Positions 22,606-35,137 of a stretch of 64,000 nucleotides of DNA are shown piece after piece (position 1 is the stretch's first letter; each line of letters starts with the position of its first letter). The notes under the pieces are model-generated. The model searched no databases and was not told the origin of the DNA. It saw nothing but the letters and a program-made list of their open reading frames with translations. The stretch is taken from assembly GCA_007449985.2 (NCBI GenBank), contig VIIQ02000634.1, forward strand, positions 1 to 64,000, written 5' to 3'. Both the position numbers and the translations under genes were made by a program. The stretch comes from Desmodesmus armatus (taxonomy: Eukaryota > Chlorophyta > Chlorophyceae > Sphaeropleales > Scenedesmaceae).

Positions 22606-22992
22606 AATGCATGACTGAAAACACTCTTGCGTACCATGAGCATGGCACATGCATTGCAGCATATGCCCACTGCTAACAAACCACATGCTGAAGGCCATGT
22701 GCTGGCAGCACCACCCCAGCAACAACACAAGGTGAGCAATGCTGCATCAGCAGTAGCAGCACCTGCTTGCAATGCTGCGGCATCTGAGGAAGCCATTGCG
22801 ACAGGCCCACCAGGGTCAGATTACGGCCTTGCCTAGCCACCAAATGCTGCCTCACAACACACCAGCCCGTATATGCAGGAGCCCTTGGCCACTCCCTCAA
22901 CGCCCCTGCTGCTCCCAAACCAAAGCCCTCACAGCAAACAAACCCCAACCAGCCCCAGCCCCCACCCCTCCCCCACGGCTGCCTCCCGCTGC

Positions 22993-25900
22993 CTAGATGT
23001 CCCGCCGCCGGGCGATGCTGCCCAGCGCCTGCATGTTGGGGTTGGCTTGCTGCCTGAACCCACTGCGGCGCTGGAAACGATCCGGCAAGCCGCCACCGCC
23101 ACCAAGCATGCCGCCGCCAAAGCCACCGCCGCCGCGGCCGCCAAAGCCGCCGCCACGGTCGCCGCGCATGTTGCCACCGCCCCTGCGATTGCCGCCCATG
23201 CCGTCCCGGCCGCCGCCCTGCTCCAGCCCGCCCAGCATGCCGCGGTGGCCACCCAGCCTGGGGCCGCCCCTGCAATCCAGATAAAAGAGCAGGAGCAGGA
23301 AGCACTGAGTCAAGCAGATGCACTCGCCGTACTAGGCACAAACACATAAGCTACACCCCACAAGCAGGCATGCAGTACACAGCAGGCACAAGCACCCCCC
23401 CCCCCAATTATCCAGCACAGTGCCCCTCCCCTGCCCTTCCACCAGCAGCAAATGACAGACCCACCTGCGCCGCTGGCCACCCTGTCCGTCGTCCTCCCAC
23501 TGGCCGCCCCCGCGTCCGCCGCCGCGCCTGCCGCCACCGCCGCCGCCACCCACATCGTCGTCGTCGCGCAGGCCGCCTGTCCTGAAGGCGTAGGCGCGCT
23601 CGTTGAGCTCAACCAGCACGGTGGCCTTGTCTGCAAACTGGGTGGCCAGGTTCTGGACCTGCGGCACAAGGCAAGGCAGTCAAGATCAGTAAACCCAAAG
23701 CTGATGACTCCCGCTGCAGCCACCAACTGATGGCAGAAAATGTGACTTGTGAAACAGGGTTCCATGACACCATTATTAGCCCAAAAAACAAGCGATCTCG
23801 AAGTGATAGCCACAGAGGTCCAATATGGAGTGGCCACCCATTCAGTGCTTTTGCGGGCTGGGCACAAATGCACAGCTTTGCGCCCGCCATCCACCACATC
23901 CTTATTGGTGCAAGGGCCGTGCCCCCCGCCCCTCTCACCTTGCTTGCCTCCAGGTTGTGCATGACGATGGTCTTGGTGGGCTGGTCCCAGCTGCCGTGCA
24001 GCTCCTCGTTGATCATCATCTTGCTGACAACGCTGTACACCCGCTTCTCAGGCAGCTCAAACATGGCACACAGCTGCTCCAGGGACAGGCTCTGGTACTG
24101 AGCACTGCAGGACAGAAGCACAGCAACACAACACCACCATGCAGCAGGGTCAGGACGTGTGTCAGGTGCAGGTACCAACAGCCAGCATAGCTGTGCAGGC
24201 GTGCAGGCATGTCATGCTGCAACCCACCACAAGCCCCACTGCAGTGGCCCAGTTAGATATATCCTGCACAACACAGGCAGTCAACCCACAGAGTGGCCTT
24301 GTCTGTGCACCTGCAGGCGCAGATTGATGCTCAAGCACCGCGCCCGGGCGAATGCACAGAACCATATCGGCAGCTGGCGCACCTGTATGTGAAGAGGTAT
24401 GTGCGCAGTGCCTCCTCCTTGAGCTTGTCCTGCAGCATGGCCAGCACGGTCTCGCGCTGAGGCACCAGCGCCCACACAGTCAGGCCGTTCACTGCTGCAA
24501 AGGCCTTCTGCCAGTCGCCCCGCATCAGCGCACGCGTGGCTGCCATCACGTGGTCACGCACAGTCTCAGGGGGACCTGCAGGCAGCACACAAACACACAT
24601 ATGGTTGGCTTTCACAACCTCTTCCCTTCCAGGGAACAAGGGCCCCCCATTGAATCTTAGCAGCAGGCACCTCACACTGATGTATGTGTCATGGCCAACT
24701 TGACCACAGCCCAATCTCAACCCATGATCCAATCCCTGGGGAACAAGGGCCGAAGAAGGGGAGCGCAGCCCACCTCTTCCCTTCCAGGGGAACAAGGGCC
24801 GAGGAGAGGGAGCGCAGCCCATGTTTAGACATGTCCAGGTGCGCCAGCTTCTTCCCAACCGTAGCTACATGTGTCAACAACAAGAGCTTGGTGCGACCAG
24901 TACCGACGAACCCACAGCATGATCTACATCACAACTATCTATCCAGCCAACTACCACCCCTTCTTACCTGTGAAGGTCTGCCTGTTGTAGGTGTCCAGGA
25001 TCCTGTGGAAGCTCTTGCTGATGATGCGCTTCCTGACATTCAGGGGGTTGGCAGCCATGCTAGGCACCTGCACATGACGCAGCAATGGCCAAACACACAA
25101 ATGATGTGTTGAACACACGGACTCAGCACAGCCCACAGTGATGAACCGACAGCATGTATGTGGCCCACAAGGGGAGGGGAGAGTGCACAATGCTTTTGCA
25201 CCTCCATCTTGACAATGTTTGTCACCTCTTTCCTCATTCTGCAGGATGCCTGTGCGTGCTACTGCATCCAAACCTCAGACCCAGTTGCCTTTCCCTCCAA
25301 GACAACATTCCTGCTCTTGTCCCCCCCATCCCTGCCACGTCACATCCGTTCCCTCCCTTTCCTCCCCCCTCCCTGTTCATGTTGTGCAAGCCCCCCCCCC
25401 TCCCCCCTCACCTCCAGCAGCATTGCGCTGAGCAGGCAGCTGCTCTCCAGCAGCTCCAGGCTGATGTGCATGTGGAAGGGCATCTGGCGGCGCTTCTCAA
25501 GCAGCTCCTGCTCAGGAGTCTTGTCCTGGAACTTGCTCATAGCCATGCCCTGGTGACGGAGAAAGCAGCCGCGAGCAGGAGGACAGAGACACACAATACT
25601 GAGGCACAAACCCAGGACCACAGGAAAGGCATGAAAGCACGATGCATCAATCCCCCTCACCTGGGAGGGGTTGCTGCCCCTGATTGACTCTCACCTCCAC
25701 TTCATTGGGCGGCCGGTGCTGCCGCCACACATGGAATCCAAAAGTGAGCCGACACTAATGACACAACCTTCTGCAGTTGGCTTCTGCCTGTTGCAAGCAA
25801 CTGATTCACAGCTGAGCTGGTATCCCCAGCTACCAGAAACCTCTCCGCTTTCCCATCCTCTGGCCCCACACCTGAGCCCCCCCCCCCCACACACACACAC

Positions 25901-28900
25901 CTGTGCCAGCAGCTCCTTGATGTGTCCGCTGCCGTAGAGCTCCTGCAGGCATGAGTGAGCCTCAGGGATGAGGCCAGCCCTGAATGCTGCCAGGCCCAGC
26001 TGGGCCATGGTGCGGTTATACAGGATGTGCGTGCTGATGTCCATCAGGGTGATGTTGTCCTGCGGGACAGGAGGCAGGGAGGTATACCCACATGCACACA
26101 GATATGAGTAAGTCTGTGCAACTCCCGCTAGGACTGCTCGGGCTGGCATTCTTCACGCACTCTGACAGCTGACTCAGACGCACCAACCCACAGGCACATG
26201 TACGGAGGTGCACTAAAAGCATAACAGACACAAGCTGCCAAGAAGCCACAAGCTACTGAGAACACGAGGATGGCAAAAGCCGCCCAGAGCATGCTGTCCC
26301 AACATGCCCACTTCTGTACTGACTGCACATAATGCCAAGACATGCATGCCCCAACAAAACACACCAAAAGACAGAGAAACCATTGCAACATGAGGTGGTT
26401 GACTGCTCCCACATGAGGCAATCAATAATGTTTGAGGCTCTGTGGTGCAGCGTACCTGCAGGTGGCTCATGAGCATGAGGTCACGTGCCGTGTAGAAGTC
26501 ATCATGCAGGGCCGTGTGGTAAATGTGGCACAGCATCGCGCGCGCCTTGGTGCGCTCGTCGCCGTGGTTGAACACAGTCCCCACCAGCTGCTTCAGGGCA
26601 ACCGCCGATGACTCATCCATGTGGTAATCCTGTGGCACTGGGATGATCATCTTCTCGTCTGCTGCTGCTGATGCGGGGTCCTCGGTCGCTGCTGCCCCCG
26701 CTGCTGCTGCTGCATCCACAGCGTCCTGGTCGCCCTCCGCGCTGGCTGCTGCTGCTGCCGCGGCCGCTGCTGCGGCTGCTGCTGTCTCCTGCTGCTGCTG
26801 CAGAGTGAGCTTGCGCATGGCGTCATACACTGCGTCTGTCTTGTAGTAGAGGTGCTCGATCAGGCGCAGCGTGACCTTGGGCTGGCTGCAATGGGGCAGT
26901 ACACAACACAACGCACAGCCAGGCAGACAGCGACAGGGTGTGGCGAGTCAGCGCAACACGTGGGGACCCGAAAGACGATGCCATGAATGTGTGGCAGGCA
27001 TGTCTGTCATGCACTGCCCCAAAACTAAGACAGTTGATCCACACAGGCTACAAAGTCTCTATGGCAAAGACACCAACAGGCACACTTTCTTTCCCAGCAC
27101 ATGTGGGACAAAGACATTACTGGCAGCAGGGCAACTTGAAACGCCGCCAGCACCGCCAACACCAAGGCACTGAAGCACTGACTGTGGGTCCACTGTAGCT
27201 CGCTGCTGCATCTCTCCATCTCTTCCTTCCTGTCTCTCTGTTGGGCAGTCTGTCCCACTCACTTGCGTGTGTCGCCGATGCGTCCAAAGTACTCGTGCAC
27301 CTTCTGTGCCAGTGCCAGGAACACAGGCTCGTCACGCAGCCGCGCCATGTACTCGTGCGTGTGGGGGTCAATCACCTGGAAGGAGGCGGGGGGGGGGGGG
27401 GGGGGGCACACATGCATGTCTCAACACATGCGAGATGGACGAGCTTACTTTTGCAGCTGTGTGCACGATACATAGAGTGGTTGTGTAGGAGTGCAGCTGA
27501 CAGGTGCTTGATGTGCGGCACACCCTGGCAGGCCCTGACGGCCGCGTAGTCGCCTCAGTCGGTCAGTCGACCGTCCCAGCCAATATATTGGGTATATACC
27601 CATCACACATGTTGTCACCATCACACAGGTTATGACACCTTAGACGCGTCAGCTTGGGAGACCGCCAGCTCGATTCAGTGATGTATGACCGCACCGACGG
27701 CTAAGGGCTGTGTCCTACAAGAGCTTTCCTCCCCTCCCCACCACCACCAGGCCCACCTGCAAGCTCTTGAACATCTCGTCGTCCAGGCGCTCCACGAATG
27801 CGACCAGGTTGCCCCACACGCGCACCTCGCCAGCAACACCGTCAGCACCAGGAGCAGCCTCCTGGGGGCGCTCCTCAGACGCATCAGCTGGGGGGGCGGG
27901 GGAAGGGAGGAGTGGTGGTGAGGGGTGCGGAGGTGAGGGGGACAGGCAATCACAACGTCAGAAGCAGAAATGATGCGAGACACACTGACATGCATGCTGC
28001 GCTGTCTTCTGTGTGGTGGGGTATACCCGATGCAGGCAAATGCAATCATGAAAAGACTTGCAAAGTCCGAAGCTGAAGTTGAACGGCCTGTCCATGCACT
28101 GACTGTTGCATATGATCCCTTCACCCTCGGTATCAAAGCCACCCCCTTCCCCCCTCCTCTTCGCTGACCTGTGTCGTCAAGTACAATGTTGGTGTGTGTG
28201 TTGAGCAGGTCCATGATCTCCAGCATCACAGACATGCTGCGCTTCCACAGACCAACCTGGCAGGGCAGGGACAACACAGCAGCAAGCAGCCGCCCAGCAG
28301 TAGCACACATGTCAATCAGTGGAGGCTGGAAAAGCACGACAGACTCTCTGCAGGCTGAAGATGGTCATGTGTCTCACAAACACTGCACATCACGCAAGGT
28401 GACTATCTCCATGAGCTGCTGAACATGGCACCTGGTTGCGACCTGCATTGCAGTACAAATCTCCACTGCAGTACGTACCTTCATTGCAGTACAAAACTTA
28501 CACTGCAGCACAACCCCCATTGCAGTACACACACCACTGCAGCACAACAAGGCAGTGTATCCACCCCCCGCCCCACCCTTCCCTCACCTTCATGTAGCTG
28601 CTGATGTTGGGGTTGAGGTCAAACAGGCTGCTGACCAGCTGGCTCATCACCTCCAGCTTCTGGGGCACACCCTTCGCCACAGACGACAGGAACGCAAGCA
28701 TCTCAACCTGCAGGAGACACACACAGCAGTAGTAGCAGCAGCAGCAGGGCAAAAGCAGGGACGATGCGGCACAGACAAGGTCAGGGCCAGTCAGGGTGAG
28801 AGGAATGCACAGCCAGCCATCCAGCCAGCCGGCCAGCCCTGGCAAGCTGTGCAAGCCTAACAATCACTGCAGCAGCTGGCATCCCGGCCATCAATATTGC

Positions 28901-31900
28901 GTTGATGCTCTCTCCTGTCCTGCAACTTTGTGCTTGTGACTGACAGCAACTGTCAGGGGCTGTGTTTGTGAGGATGGATAGAGTCAATGTTGAATGGGCT
29001 GCATCTGTTCCCCCATCTTGTGGTGCATCACACCTGAAGATTGGGCACAGTCATTGACTTTCATTCAAAGTTGACTCTGTCCATCCTCACCAACACGCCC
29101 CGCTCCTATTCAGTTGCTGGATCTCCATGCCCATCTGTGTTATCACAATGCCACCCCGACCCTCAAAACAGACCCCCCCCACCTGTTCGTGCTTGTCTGT
29201 TCCCTTGCGTCCCCTGCTGGTGACGATCTCCCTCAGCTTCTTGGCCACCATCTCGTAGGTGATCTCAGCGGCATCCATGGTCAGCAGCTTGTCCTTCTTC
29301 TTGGCATGGCCTGGAGGGAAGGAGGGAAGGGGGGGGGGGGGAGGAGGGGACAGGAGGGGTTCAACCAAGGCTTACATGTGTGGCATACATGCAAGAGCTA
29401 GATGTGATGATCTACCTTTGTGTGTGTGCGCAGAAGGGGATAGCAGTACATGAAACGGGGGAAGGATTGAGCTTGAAGTACTTGTGCTTGGGCAGAAAGG
29501 TGTGGAAGCATAGTGCATTTCCCCCCTCAACACAACCGCTTGACACACCACCAAAGCACTGCTTTGCGGCAAGTGCTGCTACTGCTGAACTGCCACGGCT
29601 GCCGCTCCTGCCCCTGCTCCTGCCCCTGCGACTCCTCCTCCTGCTGCTGTCTCACCTGCGCGCTTGTCCACGATCTCCCGCTCCTCCCCCTCCTCTGCCT
29701 CACTCTCACTGCTGCTGCTGCTGGGCTCCTCCTCCTGCTGCTCCTCATCATCAGCAAATGCACTGGGGTCCTCCCTGGGGGGACACACATACACAAGCAC
29801 ATACAGCACACATGTGTGTTAGCACTGACAGTTTGATGTGAGGGAACCCGTGGAATCCTAGTAACATATGCGTGTGAAGGACTGCATCCAGTCAAGTCAC
29901 CGTCGTCCTTTTGTGACCCATACCCTACCACTGCCACCACCCGATCACACCACTGCCACCACCCGACACGACTGCGAATCAAAGTGTGCGTCCCTTGCAT
30001 GAGTGCTGCGCTTTCTGACCAGGACTGCATGCCTGTGCACCAGATGTATTGTCACTGTCACTCCCCCCGCACCTGTACTGCTGCACCAGCTGTCCATACT
30101 CGTCGGTGCTGTTGTGCTTCTTGATGCGCTGCCTCATGGTGTTGAGCGCCTTGGCGTTGGTGGGAGACATCTTCTTCTTGAGGTCGCGGTTGGCGAGGGT
30201 CTCTGTCAAGGGGAGGGGTTGGTAAGGAGGTAAGGAGAGAAAGAGGGGGCAGAGGGTTGGGTGATGCGGTGGAGAGGTCAGCAGGATGTGTTTGAACTAA
30301 CAGCACCACCAGGACCGTCAGCTGCAACAGCAACACTTCCGCCAATATCACTGGTGTCAACAGCACTGGCTGGCTGGCCTAAATCCCTGCCATGACAGAC
30401 TGCCCCTTCCCACGTCTCCACACACCATGCAAGCCCCCTCCCGTGCCTGTCATTGTTCATCACCTTGCATTCACCAGGTTGAACACGTGCCCCCCTCAAC
30501 CCTCCCCCCTCACCCCCCCCCCTCTCACCGTTGAGGAAGTCCTCCAGCTCACAGATCATGCGCACATACAGCTTGGGCACCCCCACGCCATCAGCCACCT
30601 TGCGCGCCTTGTCCAGCCGCTTGTTCAGCTCATCAAACAGAGACTGGATGGCAGACCAGTCGTTGATCTTCATCTTGTTCTGTGGAGTGAGGGGGATGTG
30701 AGTGGGGAAGTAGACAATGGGTGTCAGGTTGGCATATTGCCAGGCAGGAAGTGCAATGCAAGCAGGTGGGAGGGTGCGTGGCAGCGCCCCTGCTGCTCTT
30801 CTGTGATAATAGCTGCGGCTAGCAGATGTGCACTGCTGCTGCTGCTGTTGCGCCTTGCTGCATTCGTGCTGTTGTCAGGCATATGGTGCCCAGTTGCCCC
30901 AAACTGGTGCTGCACAATCTTCTGGGCATGTTGATGCTCTTGCTGCCCCTGACTCTTCCGCCTGTAATTACTGCTGGTTGCTGCCAAACCCGCTGCTGCT
31001 GCTACCAGGCTGGTACTCAGGCCTGCTGCTGCTACCACAATGTGCCATAATGTGTGTGCTGTTGCTGTTGCTGCTGCTGCTGCGTGTTCTGGTGCTGCTG
31101 CTGCTGCGTGGCCACCGCCTTGGCCGGACGCACCCTGATCTCATCGCATGTGTCTCCCAGCTCGCTGAAGCGCTTGTCCTTAGCTGACTTGAGCACCACA
31201 CGCCTGTCGCCATCACTGTCAGAGTCGCTGTCAGAGCCAGCAAGGAACCTGCAGGGCAGCACAGGGGACACACAATATGTGATGAGACACTACTCCAGTA
31301 ACAGCATGCATGTCTCCCTAGTAATCAACGTCTATCCACGTGTGCAACACACATGCACACAAAACCGTTGGGTCAGGATGCGTGCCACCAGGCACCCCCA
31401 ACAGATGTCCTGTTGGCCTGCACTGGGCCGACTGCTGCCGCTACAGTGTCAATTGTGTTGACACCCCCTCGCCAGTAACTTCACGCCCCAACACTGCTAG
31501 CTTTGTGTCATCACCCCCTCTTCAGCAACAGCGCCTCAGCACTGCTGAACTGGGGAGCAACCTTCAGTGGATACTAATTCACCGTCCAGCCCCCCCCCCA
31601 AACCCGCCCAAGGCCCTAAAGACAGCCAAGCTGCCATAAAAAGCTCCCTGCACAGGCAAGCTGTTACTGGTACATGCCTCCATGTCCCATCCGGAGGCAG
31701 CTGCATGCCAGCCTGGCAAAGCGAAAGCCAGATCGCTGGTTGCAACAGTCACCGACCCCCACAGGGGGTGTGCTGCTGAATCTGCACCCCACCCATGCCA
31801 ATATACGGTCACTGCTGCTGTGAGGCATGAACAAGCTATCCAAACAACCATCAGCAGTGTCAGCATGCTGCGGCCCCACACACCATCAATTGCAACTGCT

Positions 31901-32301
31901 GGGGCGCCGCATCACTGCTTCTAAATATAGTGCTAAGGGATGATCGCAGCAGCTGCTTCTGTGGCTCAAAACACCCGTAACATAATGCCTCGTGCCTGAT
32001 GTGCTGGTGTTCCCTGCCTCTTTCCCTGCTAGTCTTACTGGCCTCCTTGAGCAATGCATAGCCAGATCGGCAGCATCTCTGCCCGCCCTCACCTGCTGGC
32101 TCCCTTCCTGGGGGCATCGCTGTCAGAGTCAGAGTCGCTGTCAGAGTCGGAGTCGCTGTCGCTGTCCGAGCTTGAGCTGCTGCTGCTGCCTGAGCTGCTG
32201 CTGCTGTCATCTGAGCTGCTGCTGCTGCTCTCCTCCTCTGTGGCAGTCACCTCCTCCTCCTCATCGCTATCAGACGCTGCCCAGAAGCGAGACGCCTGCA
32301 T
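22993..32301 (-). CDS. EIF3C: Eukaryotic translation initiation factor 3 subunit c
   Basis: Eighteen exons join in frame to 986 aa: 32093-32301, 31134-31248, 30529-30679, 30073-30202, 29656-29774, 29183-29310, 28588-28707, 28169-28256, 27757-27887, 27263-27375, 26456-26885, 25901-26059, 25412-25549, 24968-25067, 24383-24575, 23939-24104, 23465-23658, 22993-23269. The N-terminus ([15 protein letters not shown]) is Ser/Asp/Glu-rich. SAKDKRF and [12 protein letters not shown] follow at about residues 90-120. Residues about 600-850 carry typical eIF3c/PCI sequence ([43 protein letters not shown]). The last 120 residues are Gly/Arg-rich. A non-conserved Ala-rich insert lies in exon 11. eIF3c is a scaffold of the eIF3 octamer on the 40S subunit. 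The start ATG sits directly before a CAG, so an upstream exon ending in the true start codon cannot be excluded. Confidence 0.95.
24619..24830. repeat. Short intronic repeats in EIF3C
   Basis: The block CCTCTTCCCTTCCAGGGAAC occurs twice with small changes, and GGAACAAGGGCCGA-rich units recur, all within the intron between exons 14 and 15. The CTTCCAG inside resembles a 3' splice site on the plus strand only. Confidence 0.6.
27388..27406. repeat. G19 homopolymer next to a splice acceptor
   Basis: On the transcribed strand this is a C19 run ending about a dozen bases before the acceptor of EIF3C exon 10, so it serves as an extreme polypyrimidine tract. Confidence 0.85.
28440..28546. repeat. 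Degenerate CACTGCAGTAC tandem repeat
   Basis: About six copies of a CA(C/T)TGCAG(T/C)AC unit at about 16-20 bp spacing, within an EIF3C intron. Confidence 0.75.
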
Positions 32302-33392
32302 GAAACACCAAAAGAGTCAAAAGGTCAGCCCCAACCGCCAAACGCCAGCTGAAACCACTGGCCCAGGCAAGGTGGATGTGATCGCGTTGGTTTATTGTCT
32401 GAGCTTGACCATCAGCACGGCTGCCTGCCCCAATCGCACAAATAAGACTATAGCTGGTGTCCTGCGGACTGTAGGCACGTCATGCTCACCATGCTGTTGA
32501 GTGTGCACGGACGGCGGCTTGCACTGGTCAGATGAGAGCGTCTGGCGCCCCGCAAAGACGTTTCAGTGCTTGATCGCACGCAAGGGCCGTCAGCAGCTGT
32601 CTAGCGGGCGCAAGGCAGAGTTGAGGCAGGAAGTGTGAGAGGTGCAGTCACTCATTTTCAGAAAATCTGAAGGGAGTGCGTTGTACCCCACTATCCACTA
32701 GCTCAAGACCCATGCCTACCAACTCCTCTTCTCACTCCCACCTCCAGCCCCCTCCCCCCCTCCCTTGGGGGTGACTGAGCACATACGCCCCACCGCTGAT
32801 AGCATCATGGGGTCGCCTGGAGTGCCTTTTTGCATATTGCAACTGCTGCAGAAGCAGCAGTCCGACAAGTGTTGGTGGACACTCTTGATGAGGGCTGGAT
32901 TACCACTTTGCACCTCCACCTCACACCACAGACTGTCTCCCTCTGAGAGGGTCAAAGGTGCCGGGGGGGGGGGGGGGGGTGCTTTGAAGCAACCCACCAC
33001 TAGCAGACAGCATCAGCTGGAAGTGCATGACACTGGAATAAAACCGCATCGCAGAGCATTGCCTGTTACAAAGGTTGGGGGCCAGCCAGCAACTGAACGA
33101 CCCCTTCCACAGTAGCGCAAACGCTTAGCACCCACTGTAGCAGCACCCACTGTAACTGTACACAACAATGTAAGAATGTCCCCAACGATGTATGATTGTC
33201 CCAACAGCCATCAATACTCCATTACATGCTCGTTTCAACTGCAAGCACCCCCCCCCCCCCCCCCCCCCCCCACCAGCTGCCAGTAAGATTGACTCCAGCC
33301 ACCCAACAGTGACCTCACACGACCCTACTGCGCTGCTGGCTCAGCATCGACAGCTGGTACCGCCACTGCTGCTGCTGTGCCTGCTTTTGCCA
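32302..33392. other. Intergenic region upstream of EIF3C
   Basis: Probable EIF3C promoter/5' UTR and the 3' UTR of the plastid membrane protein gene. It holds a G17 run (32963-32979), a C24 run (33248-33271) and a minus-strand TGTAA at 33222-33226. No gene recognised. Confidence 0.6.
33222..33226 (-). terminator. TGTAA poly(A) signal
   Basis: Minus-strand TGTAA, 167 bp after the stop of the gene ending at 33393. Confidence 0.5.
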
Positions 33393-34457
33393 TCACTTGC
33401 GCGGTGTTGACATGTTGCCCCCTGAGGGTGAGTCATCATCAAAATCAAACAGCACCCATGCCAGCGCCATGAACATCACACCTGTGCTGACAGCTGTGCC
33501 AAGGTACTCCAGCGGCTGACACAAACACAACAGGGCAGCAAGGGGGGCACACGGGCAACACAGCACGACAACCTGTCAGTCGGCCACTGCCAGAGTGACA
33601 GCTACAACACACTTGGTTGTGGGATGATCTACATGTGGGCAATCCTCCATAAAGGACTGCTGGCAAGCCCGTTGATCAGCACACAACTGCTGAAAGCTCA
33701 ACACCGGGTGCCCCATTTGCCTACCCTGATGCACAGGCACCGCACCATGCCTCTGCCCTGCAATAGCCTCTGCCAGGCACACTGCGGCCAGCCTGCGGTG
33801 CAGTCTCCCCGCAGAGCAGCTGCCATACGCTGTGGTATAGGCCGCAGCCGCAGCAGCAGGCTACACCGAGTAGCCTGATGCGCATGCTGCTGCCTGCAAA
33901 CTCAGCTCTTACAGCAGCCACTTGGTATCCGCTGACAGTTTCACACTGCCACCCCTGGGTTGCCACACTCTAATCAGCGATCACTGAGCTGTGTGCCATC
34001 ACTCACCGAGTCTGCAAAGGTGTAGTTAGCAGCCCCCAGCCGCAGCCCAATAGTGAGCGCGCCTAGGGCAAAGCTGGCAGGGAGGTATGTGGGGCGCAGG
34101 TATCGCTCCTTGATGGCACGCCAACCCAGCTCCTGGAAGGGCAACAGAGCAGCCCCACCGACAGCCAGAGGGGGTCAGTCAGACTCCGTGAGGGCAGCAG
34201 ACGCGCACGACAAGCATGGTGCTGCTGCATCAACATGCCATGCCATGCGTATTGCCAGCAGCGCTGCTGCCTGTGCTTGCAGCGAGGCAGCTGAGGTGCC
34301 ATGAGCAGCTGCAGCCAGGCTGGCAATTGATGTCCTCCCAGACATGAACACCTTTCATACATGACAAAGCTCCTCTGCTCCTGCACAGTGATCCATTGCC
34401 GGTGCCGACAGTGATCATAGTCATCCACCTACCTGGAACTTTGGTGTAGCATTTGCG

Positions 34458-34527
<70 letters not shown>

Positions 34528-34756
34528 ACCCGCCATAGCCAGGCTGCTGCTGCCCTGGGGGTGGAGGTGGAGGTGGCATGGGTGGAGGAGGTATAAAGTC
34601 TCTGTCTTGTGGCTCCGCATACTGCCTGGCTTGCCGCTGCTGCTGGTAGCCCGCACGAGGCTGCCTATGTGGCGCTGCTGCTGCCCGGGTATAGAGGCCA
34701 CTGCAACAGTGGCAGCCTTGTGGCAGCTGGATGGCGAAAGTGCTTGATGATGCCAT
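33393..34756 (-). CDS. Probable plastid-targeted membrane protein with polyQ tract
   Basis: Three exons (34433-34756, 34007-34132, 33393-33515) join in phase 0 to 190 aa. The start is the first ATG of the frame (MASSSTFAIQLPQG). The first about 55 residues are Ser/Ala/Arg/Gln-rich with few acids, like a chloroplast transit peptide. Then come a Pro run (IPPPPMPPPPPPPG), a run of 22 Gln encoded by pure CAG (34460-34525), the segment ELGWRAIKERYLRPTYLPAS and two hydrophobic stretches (FALGALTIGLRLGAANYTF; YLGTAVSTGVMFMALAWVLF), ending in an acidic tail. The conserved-looking part is encoded by exons 2 and 3. I do not recognise a named family. Targeting is an inference from composition. It is transcribed divergently from the transporter gene at 35138. 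Confidence 0.75.
34460..34525. repeat. Pure (CTG)22 coding repeat
   Basis: Encodes 22 Gln on the minus strand in the gene above. Uninterrupted, so likely length-variable between strains. Confidence 0.95.
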
Positions 34757-35137
34757 TGGGCGATCGGCACGCACGTTGATGGTTTTGCTGTGGCCAAAGT
34801 ACTGTGCTGCTGCTTGTGCTGCTACTGCAGCTGCTGCTGATGCAAGGTGGCCTGCTGCTTGCGTCGTTAACCAGATACAGCAGATTGAAAGATAGAAACA
34901 GCTCTACGGCGTTGATCGTACCAAAAGCAGGACCAAGGTTTTTGAAGGTTAGTAAGCGGGCAGGCAGATCATCGTCGAGGCCAGCTGCTGAGACGAGCTT
35001 TGGACTGCTGGGGGACTTACTTATCCTTTCTCACGATTCACAACCCTTGAGAGGGCCAACATACTGCAGTCAAGAAGTGATCCTAGCCAGGGACCTCAGA
35101 AGCAGTTGGCAGTGGGCTCCGACTGACGACAGGGACA
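34757..35137. promoter_or_regulatory. Divergent promoter region (381 bp)
   Basis: It separates the start codons of the minus-strand plastid membrane protein gene and the plus-strand transporter gene, so both promoters must lie here unless 5' UTR introns extend them. No TATA box is assigned with confidence. Confidence 0.5.

Larger units (their letters stand above)
21866..22992. other. Intergenic region between F-box/WD40 and EIF3C
   Basis: Promoter/5' UTR of the F-box/WD40 gene and 3' UTR of EIF3C, both minus strand. It contains the 55-bp tandem repeat at 22390-22499 and a TGTAA at 22601-22605 (minus). No further gene seen. Confidence 0.6.
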
